Shown here in pieces: positions 41,953-50,397 of a stretch of DNA of 64,000 nucleotides. Position numbers and translations under genes: made by a program. Origin of the DNA: a virus; the IMG/VR virus record IMGVR_UViG_3300015261_000002, positions 124,001-188,000 of that record. The stretch is one strand, 5' to 3'. Position 1 is the stretch's first letter. Each line of letters begins with the position of its first letter. A model generated the notes under the pieces. It saw only the letters and a list, made by a program, of their open reading frames with translations. It was not told the DNA's origin and searched no databases.

Positions 41953-43008
41953 TTACCCTTTGACGTCGATGCTGCTCGACACAATGCTGGACGCGGTGTT
42001 GTAGACCTTGAACACGAGAGTCTCCAAGAGCTTGATACCCGCCATGCCATTGCGAATGATCTCTTCCAGGCTGTGGGCAATCGCTTTAGCAGCGGCCTGA
42101 TCTTCAGCCTCGGCTTTCTTCGAGAACGCCAGACTGGTATTGAGGCCCTTGATAAAGACCTTTTCCAGCTCTACCGATTTCGTGATCATGCCCTGGAACT
42201 TGGTGTTCATTGTGTCCAGGCTTTTGGCAACCGAACGGGTGGTGGTTTCGCTGCTAATAAAGCCAGCGTTCTTGTCGGATTCCAGCAGATCAGGATCGGC
42301 CTTCAGCGACAGCTTACCGTGCGATGTGATCGACACAGTTGTACCGCCGATATAAGGAGCAGGGTCCTTACCAAAGATCTTGATCAGCGCATCGTGGTGC
42401 TCTTTAAAGAGCTTTTCCATGGCGTCCTTGGTATGGCTCAGCTGCTTGCCAGTAAACAGGGCTTCAGCCTTACGAGCGGTATCACCCACTTCCTTGATGT
42501 ACTCTTCGACCTTACCGGTTGCAGCAGTCCAGTCTGCAATGGCTTTGGTCATCCAATCCAGGTTAGCCGGGATCTTGGCCTTGCTGGCCCACAGGTTCAT
42601 GTAACCCTGGGGATAATGCGTGAAGTGTTTCCTGACCCCGTTCTTATCCAGCTTAGCGATCAGGTCTTTGTTCTTGCGTGCAGCCACTTCTTTCTTGCCG
42701 GTGAAGAAACTGAACACCCACTTGAAGAAGTTCTTTACAGCGGTGATAAGCGAAGACACCATATCACCAATCCAGCTCATGAACCCTTCGGTGCCTTCAA
42801 CACTGTCGAGGTTCTTTTGGCGGGGGATATGGGAAAAGACGTACTGGTAATAGAGACACTCATTACCGGAGACTTTGTCGTATTCGTCAGACAAGTCATC
42901 GATCTTGTCGTCTGGAGCATCCACAACGCTTTCAGGATTCTCGGCGTTGTAGAGTGCTTCAACTGTTGGGGTATTGATAAAACGTCGAGCAAGCACTGGT
43001 TGCGTCAT
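41953..43008 (-). CDS. Inner-head processed protein (351 aa)
   Basis: Start at ATG 43008 with AGGT about 10 nt upstream; a codon at 43080 would need the leader. Processing site VEGTE|G at Glu74 is followed by FMSWIGDMVSSLITAVKNFF and a very aromatic stretch (KWVFSFFTG), then Lys-rich helices to the end. The propeptide (1-74) is acidic. This is the clearest case of the shared module described for the inner-head family: cleavage, about 15 residues, then aromatic amphipathic helix. Expected inside the capsid as part of the inner body and possibly delivered to the cell. Confidence 0.7.
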   Translation of the reverse strand: MTQPVLARRFINTPTVEALYNAENPESVVDAPDDKIDDLSDEYDKVSGNECLYYQYVFSHIPRQKNLDSVEGTEGFMSWIGDMVSSLITAVKNFFKWVFSFFTGKKEVAARKNKDLIAKLDKNGVRKHFTHYPQGYMNLWASKAKIPANLDWMTKAIADWTAATGKVEEYIKEVGDTARKAEALFTGKQLSHTKDAMEKLFKEHHDALIKIFGKDPAPYIGGTTVSITSHGKLSLKADPDLLESDKNAGFISSETTTRSVAKSLDTMNTKFQGMITKSVELEKVFIKGLNTSLAFSKKAEAEDQAAAKAIAHSLEEIIRNGMAGIKLLETLVFKVYNTASSIVSSSIDVKG

Positions 43009-43084
43009 GGTAAAAGTACCTGTTAAAAAGGATATGTAGCAAAACCTATAGCATTCCTCAAAAAACCATATAGCAGCCATAAGA

Positions 43085-43114
43085 CTACTAAGGGGGATTG
43101 CTCCCCCTTAGTAG
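43085..43114. terminator. Perfect 13-bp hairpin after the 422-aa gene
   Basis: 43085-43097 with 43102-43114, 4-nt loop. No long U-tract on the minus strand. It lies in the 141-bp gap downstream of the strongly biased 422-aa gene; the rest of the gap is AT-rich with TATG words at 43065-43079 that may be promoters. Confidence 0.65.
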
Positions 43115-43149
43115 CTACCTTACGGTGGTACAGCAACCGCTACGTCGAC

Positions 43150-44418
43150 TTAGAAGCCGATGTGAGCAGCAACGCAGTCCAGCGTAGCGCCAGCGGCGTT
43201 GACGGCCACTTTGGTCACGTTGGTGGCCATGCTCGAAGTCGAGCTGTAAACAGCCTTGACCAGGTTGACCTGACCGTTGACTTCAGCCGACTTGTCGGCG
43301 TCGCCAGCTTTGATCGAGTTCAGGGAACCGATCACGCGATCACGCTCAGCAGCGCTGAAAGCCTTGGCCACTTTGGTGTTGCGCAGGAACGCGCCGACGC
43401 CACGGACTTCGGAGATCGCTTTCAGCAGGCCAGCCTTGTCGGTTTTGGCCTTGACTTCGCCGGTGGTCAGCTTCTTGGCTTCCGGATCCTTCATCACAAC
43501 CATTTTCAGGGAGCGAGCAGCGGCAGCGGCTTCGGCCATGGTTTTGATTTCGGCATCGCTGTACGAAACCTGGATGCGGATACCGTTCATCACGCCGATC
43601 AGGACGTCATGGGAACCAGCCTTCTTCTCGTTGTACTTGCCGGCCGCCTTGGCGTCGGTTTTGACAGCGGAGATCAGACCGGTGTAAGCCGACTTGAAGT
43701 CTTCCAGGCTGATGCCGGAAACGTTTTTGCCCAGCTCGGTCAGCTTGGCGATCGCGCCTTGGGTGGCTTCGAAGCCTGCGGATTTCACAGTGCCCAGGCC
43801 GCCTTTGGCGTAGTCGACGTAGATGTTCCAGCCGCCCAGCTTGACCATCTCTTTCAGCTTGGCGCCGTCTTCCAGGCGCTTCTTCAGGGTGTCGCAACGG
43901 CGCTCGAGGCCGGCGGCCTTGTCGAAGATCGACACGAAGAAACCGATGACGGTGTTGAAGATGTGCTTGATGAACTCGACGGCTTTCTTGCCGTACTCCT
44001 TGATGGAGTCCATGATGCTTTCCATGCCCTCGCGAGCATGCATCTGAGCGGTCGACGCGTCGGTGATGGATTCAGCACCCATGCGCTCGCCCTGGATGTT
44101 GGCACCCAGTTTGTTGCCGAGTTTCACGCCACGGTTGTAGAGGTGGGCGAAAGCCAGGCCGCTGAAGTTGCCGGAGTTGATCAGGGATTCCATGCCTTCG
44201 ACGACTTCGGTCGCTTCTTCGACGGCTTCTTCCAGATCGTCCATCTTGTCGACCAGCGCTTCAACTTGCTGCGACTGCTCTTCGATGGCCACGGTGACTT
44301 CGGCGATTTCGGTTTTCACCGCTTCTTCGACGGCTTCAACGACTGCTTCACCACCGGCGCCTTGCAGCTCCAGTTCTTCAGCGCCAGTGTACATGTTCAG
44401 AAGATCAATACCGGACAT
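43150..44418 (-). CDS. Abundant inner-head processed protein (422 aa)
   Basis: ATG at 44418 with AAAGGA about 10 nt upstream. Candidate processing sites: GAE|S at Glu116 and GME|S at Glu133. After the second comes IMDSIKEYGKKAVEFIKHIF and NTVIGFFVSIF, the family helix. The propeptide is acidic with a long coiled-coil-like run of Glu/Val/Ala (25-75). Codons are strongly C/G-ending, more than neighbours and similar to the capsid gene, suggesting one of the most abundant virion proteins. The C-terminal half is Ala/Lys-rich and helical. Inner body component by analogy with phiKZ. Confidence 0.7.
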   Translation of the reverse strand: MSGIDLLNMYTGAEELELQGAGGEAVVEAVEEAVKTEIAEVTVAIEEQSQQVEALVDKMDDLEEAVEEATEVVEGMESLINSGNFSGLAFAHLYNRGVKLGNKLGANIQGERMGAESITDASTAQMHAREGMESIMDSIKEYGKKAVEFIKHIFNTVIGFFVSIFDKAAGLERRCDTLKKRLEDGAKLKEMVKLGGWNIYVDYAKGGLGTVKSAGFEATQGAIAKLTELGKNVSGISLEDFKSAYTGLISAVKTDAKAAGKYNEKKAGSHDVLIGVMNGIRIQVSYSDAEIKTMAEAAAAARSLKMVVMKDPEAKKLTTGEVKAKTDKAGLLKAISEVRGVGAFLRNTKVAKAFSAAERDRVIGSLNSIKAGDADKSAEVNGQVNLVKAVYSSTSSMATNVTKVAVNAAGATLDCVAAHIGF

Positions 44419-44472
44419 AGCTATGTATCCTTTTTCGTTAACGAAGGAAAATTGTGTGTTTAATTAAACGGT

Positions 44473-45486
44473 TTACGCGAAAACACCAAGCACACCATGA
44501 ATGTACCTGTCGGTGTAGCTGACCACCCGAGGAGTGAATCCGCTATAGAATGCCAACGCATTCGCCTCACCAGAGAGAATCTTCTCACCCTCTGCCATGG
44601 CACTTGAACTAACCTTGTCCAACTTACTCAGGTTAGCGTCAACGGTTTTCACCATATCCGACCAGCTCTTGATAAAGGCCAAGTAGCTGTCGTACGACGA
44701 CTTCAAGCGTTTGTGCATAGAGTTGATCTTGTCCAGCTTGTTCAACAGCGCGTTGACTTCAGACTTGGATAAGGTCGTGGAGGACCCCGCCTCAGCAGGT
44801 GCGTCACCACCTATAACATATTTCGGGTGTTTGCCGTCGCCGTAGACGCATTCCCAGACTTTGCCACCTGGCAGAGTGTCAGAGAACGTCGTGTCGCCTT
44901 TTGAATGCGGCAACTTGAACGGAGGATACTTCAACGCCTCGAACTCCTCCACAATCGCGAAGATGTTCTCAGAGGTTGAAGCACCCTTGAGCTTACGGAC
45001 GACAATCAGCTGCTTGTCCAGGTAACTCAGAATTTCTTTGCTGTGCTTATCCAGTGCATCCAACGTGCTCAGCAGAGTGTCCATATCATGCCCAATATGG
45101 CCAACATCGCCATTCGAGGTGATAAGGGCAATCGTGGTCTTGCTGAGGTTCAGCTCGTGATCTTCGATCTTGCTGAAGCTTTGCGTCAGCTTTTTGATCA
45201 AGGTATCGTTGTCGCTGAAAGCACGGTACAAGCCAGCTCCTGCCGCGCCAAGGGCTTTGCCAAACAGGTCGACAGTCTTACCGCCTACCCACTTGCTGAC
45301 TTCAAAGAGGCCAGCGCCAAGTTCTTTGGCGTTCTCCATAAAGTCTTCATTGCCTTCGACCCGGATCTTCATCCGGTGAGGTTCCGCGAGCAACAGGTTA
45401 CCTGCTTTGTGCAGATCGTTCTGTTCCTCACGGGTCTCCAGATGGTTCTCCAGGCAGGTTTGATATAACCGATGGGTGTTGCTCAT
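44473..45486 (-). CDS. Inner-head processed protein (337 aa)
   Basis: ATG at 45486 with AAGGAGG 6 nt upstream. Processing site VEGNE|D at Glu47 gives a short propeptide. It is followed by FMENAKELGAGLFEVSKWVG and GKTVDLFGKALG, a glycine-rich version of the family helix. The rest is helical with many Lys and Ser (EVNALLNKLDKINSMHKRLK). The site (Asp at P1') is the least typical of the set. Operon member between the 422- and 437-aa genes. Confidence 0.6.
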   Translation of the reverse strand: MSNTHRLYQTCLENHLETREEQNDLHKAGNLLLAEPHRMKIRVEGNEDFMENAKELGAGLFEVSKWVGGKTVDLFGKALGAAGAGLYRAFSDNDTLIKKLTQSFSKIEDHELNLSKTTIALITSNGDVGHIGHDMDTLLSTLDALDKHSKEILSYLDKQLIVVRKLKGASTSENIFAIVEEFEALKYPPFKLPHSKGDTTFSDTLPGGKVWECVYGDGKHPKYVIGGDAPAEAGSSTTLSKSEVNALLNKLDKINSMHKRLKSSYDSYLAFIKSWSDMVKTVDANLSKLDKVSSSAMAEGEKILSGEANALAFYSGFTPRVVSYTDRYIHGVLGVFA

Positions 45487-45497
45487 GTCCAGCCTCC

Positions 45498-46811
45498 TTA
45501 GGGCGTGTTGGCCTTAACCGAGAGGTTAGACAGCTCGATCAAGCCGTGGATGATCAAGGTCAGGTAGCTGGTCAGAGCGGCGCGCAGGTTCAGCAGCTCC
45601 ATTTGGTTACGACGAACAATCGAGGAGAAGGCAGTGAGTACCTTGTCTTTCAGTTCATCGTCCATCTGCGACTCGTAGATACCTTTGGCAACATCGTTGT
45701 AATCGCTGTCCGCCAGTTTGTACTTGTCGCCGGCCTCGTACACCTTGCTCCATTCCTTCAGCAGTTCTTTCAAATGCTTTGCAATGATCTTGATCTGCTG
45801 GGACGATAGGCTCTTCACTTCATTACCCAGTTTCGGGTAAATCACTTCAGAACTGTTTTCGAAGCCGGTGAGTTCTTCGTTGAGGTAGATGTAGAGGAAC
45901 TGATCCACATCTTCCGGCGTGTGCATCCGATAGTTCGGCTTGCTCTGGCGGATATCGATGAAGTACGCACCACCCATCAGCTCCACGGATTGTTTCGCAG
46001 TAACACGACCCGTAGAGAAGTCCTTGTTGACCTTGTTACATTCCTTGAACGGTGTCGACGGCAGTTGCGACGGCAGGTCCAGGAAACGCTCCAGGCCAAG
46101 TTGTTGATCCAAGCCCGCAAACCCGCCAAAGAAGCTCAGGACGGCGTTCATGTTGTTCTTGCTGTTGAGGTAGTAGTTCGAGCTCACCGCCGAGATAGTG
46201 CGGCTCAGCTTGCTCACATCACCTGTCCAGTCACCGGAGATCTGACCATTGATCTTGAACAGGTTAAACAGACGAGCGCCCAGCAACAGGTTCTCACGAC
46301 CTTCATCGAAGCGCGGGGTGGTTTCAATCCCACGTTCCAATGCGTCCACCGCTTCAATCAAACTGTCATGGGTTTGAGTAAAGACGATGTAGGCTTCTTT
46401 AAAGCCGTCGTTGATGCGAACCACTACTTCCTTGGACTTACGGAAGAAGTCACCCAGGAAGCTCTCACAGCCCATCAGGCGCGTCAGAAGGTAATCTTCC
46501 GGCATGAGGGTGCGTCCGAGCGCTTCAGCGCCCTCAACAGCGTCCAAACCGCTTACAGGCGGAATGTCGACATTGGAACGTACCAACGAACCGTCCATGG
46601 CGTTTGCCAGCTCGGGTGTCACCTGGTGAGGTTCAGTGCCTTCAAGCACCGCCTTAACCATGTTGACACGATCCTTGCTGTCATCCAGACGGTTCTGGAA
46701 GCGATCGAGATCACCGGTGTCTTTGGCCAGGCTGACAATCTCCGCAGACTTAACAGCGGAGATAGCGGCCATTTCGGCCGCCAGCTGGAGTTCCTGGTTA
46801 ATTTGACCCAT
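45498..46811 (-). CDS. Inner-head processed protein (437 aa)
   Basis: Start at ATG 46811 (GGAG about 9 nt upstream); an earlier ATG at 46856 lies inside the previous gene. Two processing-type sites: VEGAE|A at 96 and MGCE|S at 116, the latter followed by FLGDFFRKSKEVVVRINDGF, the family helix. The C-terminal half is helical with charged runs. It overlaps the preceding gene by 14 nt. Probable inner-body component. Confidence 0.65.
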   Translation of the reverse strand: MGQINQELQLAAEMAAISAVKSAEIVSLAKDTGDLDRFQNRLDDSKDRVNMVKAVLEGTEPHQVTPELANAMDGSLVRSNVDIPPVSGLDAVEGAEALGRTLMPEDYLLTRLMGCESFLGDFFRKSKEVVVRINDGFKEAYIVFTQTHDSLIEAVDALERGIETTPRFDEGRENLLLGARLFNLFKINGQISGDWTGDVSKLSRTISAVSSNYYLNSKNNMNAVLSFFGGFAGLDQQLGLERFLDLPSQLPSTPFKECNKVNKDFSTGRVTAKQSVELMGGAYFIDIRQSKPNYRMHTPEDVDQFLYIYLNEELTGFENSSEVIYPKLGNEVKSLSSQQIKIIAKHLKELLKEWSKVYEAGDKYKLADSDYNDVAKGIYESQMDDELKDKVLTAFSSIVRRNQMELLNLRAALTSYLTLIIHGLIELSNLSVKANTP

Positions 46812-47316
46812 AGTAGGCTTCTCCTCCAAGCAGCAGGAAGATACGCCCGACAACACCAGCGCCTACACCTGCCATGAGACGATAGAGATCGTTGTCGAAG
46901 ACTTTGTCCCCATCCTGCAAGAAGGCCGCATGGCCACCTGTACGGGAGGTAGGGGTATAAGTGCCGTAACGGCTGCTGGCAGCATCCTGGAGTTTGTTTT
47001 CCTGGATACCAACAGAGGTGATCAGCTGACGATGACCACAACGACCATTCAGGTAATGAATGATGTCGCGGATCAGTTCAGACAAAGGACCCTTGCCGTT
47101 GTCGAAGTTGACTTCCATCCACCCTGCAAAGGAAGTACCGCACAGGGCAGTGACTTCGCGCAGGGTCTCGATGGTTACGTCACCTTTCATGATGAGCTCA
47201 AAATCCTGGTACGCATCCTGACGGAGGTACTTCAGGTTCTTGAACATGGTTGCCAGTTCACCTTCACTCAGGTTAGCACTGACGTACCCGTTGTTACCCC
47301 GGCGAAATTCAGGCAT
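46798..47316 (-). CDS. Hypothetical protein with hydrophobic C-terminus (172 aa)
   Basis: Start at ATG 47316 (GAGG 6 nt upstream), overlapping the upstream gene by 8 nt and the downstream one by 14 nt. The middle is helical (DIIHYLNGRCGHRQLI) and residues about 148-168 form a hydrophobic Gly/Val helix (AGVGAGVVGRIFLLLGGEAY) that could be membrane-seeking. No processing site. Part of the inner-head operon; function unknown. Confidence 0.5.
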   Translation of the reverse strand: MPEFRRGNNGYVSANLSEGELATMFKNLKYLRQDAYQDFELIMKGDVTIETLREVTALCGTSFAGWMEVNFDNGKGPLSELIRDIIHYLNGRCGHRQLITSVGIQENKLQDAASSRYGTYTPTSRTGGHAAFLQDGDKVFDNDLYRLMAGVGAGVVGRIFLLLGGEAYYGSN

Positions 47317-48190
47317 AGTCGGCCTCGATCTCTGCAATGGTGTGGTCGTTGCGAATGATCTTGTCCTGGTAGATCTCGATACGGCGATCGAGGTCAGGGT
47401 CATTCGTGCCGTTGCGCTTGTTGATCGCCTGGGAGATCTTCATCGCAAAGTACTCGTTGTCACGACGCATCTTCTCGATACGCATGCCCTGAATCTTGCT
47501 CCAGCCCAGACCCCACCAGAACATCGGGTTAACCAGGTGAACACCGAAACCCTTGTTCAGCAGGTCGACTTGCGTCTTGCCGCCGGTGCTTTCCATAACG
47601 TCCAGGGACGTCTGGGTGATTTCGATGTCCGGCAGGTTGTTCATGTTCTTCATGATCAACGACGCGCCGCGCAGCAGGTCAACGGTGAAGTTGTTGTAGA
47701 ACAGCGCAGTGCCGTTGATGAACTTCATGTCGATCGGTTGCAGGTAACGCTCCGGCTCAACACCCTGGTTGTTCATGGTCAACAGTACGTCGTAGATCAT
47801 GCGGGTGTAACGCAGCCAGAAGTTCAGGTACTCGATGACGTTCAGCAGGTTCGCTTGCTTGACGGTCATCAGCTTACCGTCCCACAGGCTTTCCTTGTAG
47901 CTGTTGACCGCTTTGGTCAGCTCGGTGGTCAGTGCATCGAGAGCGCCGAGACCGTGCTTGTTGATACCGACCAGATCGCCACCACGGAAGCCAGCGGAGT
48001 TGACCGCCTTCTTCAGGGAGCGGGTGATGACCCAATGCTCAGCCTGATCGCTCAGGTCGATATCGTTCATCTCGATGTTTTCCAGACCTGCCTTCAGGTC
48101 TTCACCGGCTACCTTGATGCTCAGGATAGCAGACAGGATTTCGTTCTTCTTTACCGCTTTGACTTTCCCGATGTAGGAGAAAATATCCAT
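47309..48190 (-). CDS. Virion-type protein (293 aa)
   Basis: ATG at 48190 overlaps the upstream stop in TGATG; GGAGG lies 6 nt upstream, so ATG is preferred to the GTG just before. Mostly helical with a Trp-rich segment (NPMFWWGLGWSKIQGMRIEK) and a charged C-terminal helix (DRRIEIYQDKIIRNDHTIAE). No TM or processing site. Tight coupling to the 365-aa gene suggests a complex. Function unknown. Confidence 0.5.
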   Translation of the reverse strand: MDIFSYIGKVKAVKKNEILSAILSIKVAGEDLKAGLENIEMNDIDLSDQAEHWVITRSLKKAVNSAGFRGGDLVGINKHGLGALDALTTELTKAVNSYKESLWDGKLMTVKQANLLNVIEYLNFWLRYTRMIYDVLLTMNNQGVEPERYLQPIDMKFINGTALFYNNFTVDLLRGASLIMKNMNNLPDIEITQTSLDVMESTGGKTQVDLLNKGFGVHLVNPMFWWGLGWSKIQGMRIEKMRRDNEYFAMKISQAINKRNGTNDPDLDRRIEIYQDKIIRNDHTIAEIEADYA

Positions 48191-49287
48191 CACATGCCTC
48201 CGTTCAGCAACTTGACCAGGTCCGCCAGGGTGTTGGAGCCCGAATCTTTCTTCGATTTGATGGCGATATCCTTGCGGGTGTAAATTTCCGGCATATCGCT
48301 GCCATGGGTGTAGAAGGTGTAGATACCGCGATCTTCGTTGCAGACCACGATGGTGTTTGCCACCACAGCCTTGAAGATACCTTCACGCGACTTTGGATCA
48401 CGGAAGCGTTTACCGATGTCCAGTTCCAGCTGGGTAGCTGCTTCCTGGGAGATGATGAACGAGTTGGCCATGCTGTTGAAGCTGACCACGCCGGTACGCA
48501 CAGCAGTGAGCTTGTTACCGGTTTCACGACGCAGGGCTTCTTTGTAGTAGCCCGACATCTCTTCGTTCTTGATGTTGAAGCGTTCCTTGATGATGTCCTT
48601 GCCGCTGAGGAACTCAGGGTAGGTGATCTCACGGGTCTTGGCCATGGTCAAGCGAGCAAAGAAGCCCTCTTCGATCTTGGCAGCAGAGAAGGTACGCTTG
48701 AGGTCCTTCGTGGACATCGGCACCGGGATCTGACGGAAGGTCAGTGGGAAGTCGATCTTGCCACCACGTTCGGTGTGCAGGGTAGCGTTAACCACCTTAC
48801 CGATCGCGAGCGGGGTGTACTCTTGCAGGTCGGGCATGGTTTTGCCGCCGACTTGAACGTAGTCCTGCTCGGGGTTTTTCTTTGCTTCGTTCGGGATGTT
48901 GTCGTCGAAAGCTTCGCAGCCTTGGATCGACATCATGCCGGCACGGTTCGGGTTGATGGAACCGATAATGTCCTTGATCTGCACGCCCATCGACACGGTG
49001 CCTTCCAGCGCCAGGTGAGTCAGGGTGGCGACCACGTCACGCATCATGACGATTTGCATGAGGTCGGACATGAATTCCTGGTGCAGAAGGGACTGTTCAA
49101 CGCCGACCATTGGCGCAATGATCGCGCGGTTTGCGCTCTGATGCACCGATGTGGTCGAGACCACATTGTATGAACGTTGAACCTGGCCCGCCACTTTGGC
49201 GGCGGAGTTTATGTCTTTGCTATCGGGATAAAACTTACTTGCAATGTCCAGCAGGTAAGACCCCAGCCCTAATACGTTACCAATCAT
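48190..49287 (-). CDS. Virion-type protein with a GxE site (365 aa)
   Basis: ATG at 49287 with GAAGGT about 8 nt upstream, 33 bp from the divergent plus-strand start. A site SIQGCE|AFDD at Glu125 follows the S/A/G-x-E rule and resembles the capsid and portal sites, but it is not followed by the aromatic helix of the inner-head family. The N-terminal 120 residues are hydrophobic and helical. Coupled to the 293-aa gene. It may be a processed head protein of another class. Confidence 0.5.
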   Translation of the reverse strand: MIGNVLGLGSYLLDIASKFYPDSKDINSAAKVAGQVQRSYNVVSTTSVHQSANRAIIAPMVGVEQSLLHQEFMSDLMQIVMMRDVVATLTHLALEGTVSMGVQIKDIIGSINPNRAGMMSIQGCEAFDDNIPNEAKKNPEQDYVQVGGKTMPDLQEYTPLAIGKVVNATLHTERGGKIDFPLTFRQIPVPMSTKDLKRTFSAAKIEEGFFARLTMAKTREITYPEFLSGKDIIKERFNIKNEEMSGYYKEALRRETGNKLTAVRTGVVSFNSMANSFIISQEAATQLELDIGKRFRDPKSREGIFKAVVANTIVVCNEDRGIYTFYTHGSDMPEIYTRKDIAIKSKKDSGSNTLADLVKLLNGGM

Positions 49288-49320
49288 TTTTAATTACCTT
49301 CATTAATGGGAGCCAGAGAA

Positions 49321-50397
49321 ATGGCGGATGATCCTAATCTGTATAGCGGGTGGTACGACAAGACCCCAGGGAATGAAGAACCCAAAGGCGATCTGACCAG
49401 TCAGACGTTTGACGACTGGCTTGAATACGCGTTTCGAGAAAACGGCGGACCGGGTTACTCGAGCGCACTGATCAGCATGCTGAAAGGGGTACGAATTCTA
49501 GGCCCTGGGAACCAGTTGGCTCCCATCCCCGACGACACCATAGGATTAGTCTTTATTAACCGGCCGTTGTTGAACTTATCCGACGAAAACGTTGTAAAAC
49601 ATCCTCAAATGTTGCCGCTTTACAACCCAACTCGAAATACCCTGCAACATTACGTGAAGGGGTTACTCGATCCGGTGTGGGGAAGAGCGAACAGTGGTAA
49701 CAGCGAAATGCTCGATCCGTTGTATCCCTGGATGGGTTGTTTGACAAACCTGTGCAAGGTGTCCTCGGGCTTTCCTGACGTCAACATGCCTGTCGAGAAA
49801 TCGACCCCCGGTATTCGTAAAGAAGTCTATCAGTACCCCAACGGGATCCTGAAGGTGAACTACGACTACGACATGCGACTCACCTTTCACAACCCCAAGC
49901 CTAACGTGGTGCCGTTTATCTTCGACGTGATCAACCACTACATCGAAGGGGTGACGTTGGGTGACGAAGGTATGGAACCCTACCCGGAAGCGCTGATCCA
50001 GAACTACCGCGATTATGATGTGCGCATCTATCACATCATCATGAACAAGAACATGCGCAGTATTGAAGGGATCTACTGCAACGGCTACTCCTGGCCTAAC
50101 ACTTATCCGTCGGGTGCTTTCAGTACCATCGACCGTACGCAGAACAGTTTGCGTGGCCAGGGGCAGGATGAAGTAGAGATCAACTTCCCGAGTGTTATCT
50201 TCCGCTATAACAATTTGCGTCTTGCGGACATGTTTAACCGCACGACGCTGTTCTTCAATCCAAACATGAACCCTCGTGTTCGCGAGAACAACTATCGCAA
50301 GTTGAAATTCAGTGAGTACTACGCGGCTAACTATGCGTTGTGCTATCCATGGATTAACGTGAACTCGATGGAAATGGAATACTGGGGTGCTAAGTAA
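49321..50397 (+). CDS. Virion structural protein (358 aa)
   Basis: Start set at ATG 49321 (GGGAG 8 nt upstream); an in-frame ATG at 49306 overlaps that site. Rich in Pro, Asn and Tyr with long beta-like segments (RLTFHNPKPNVVPFIFDVIN). No TM or processing site. It ends one base before the next ATG (TAAATG), so the two plus-strand genes form one unit. Probably tail or baseplate; I do not recognise the family. Confidence 0.55.
   Translation: MADDPNLYSGWYDKTPGNEEPKGDLTSQTFDDWLEYAFRENGGPGYSSALISMLKGVRILGPGNQLAPIPDDTIGLVFINRPLLNLSDENVVKHPQMLPLYNPTRNTLQHYVKGLLDPVWGRANSGNSEMLDPLYPWMGCLTNLCKVSSGFPDVNMPVEKSTPGIRKEVYQYPNGILKVNYDYDMRLTFHNPKPNVVPFIFDVINHYIEGVTLGDEGMEPYPEALIQNYRDYDVRIYHIIMNKNMRSIEGIYCNGYSWPNTYPSGAFSTIDRTQNSLRGQGQDEVEINFPSVIFRYNNLRLADMFNRTTLFFNPNMNPRVRENNYRKLKFSEYYAANYALCYPWINVNSMEMEYWGAK

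Noticed and set aside
43162-44463. 433-codon open frame antisense to the 422-aa inner-head gene
   Set aside because: Same cause: codon bias of the real gene. Phe/Gly/Asp/His-rich with no ribosome site.
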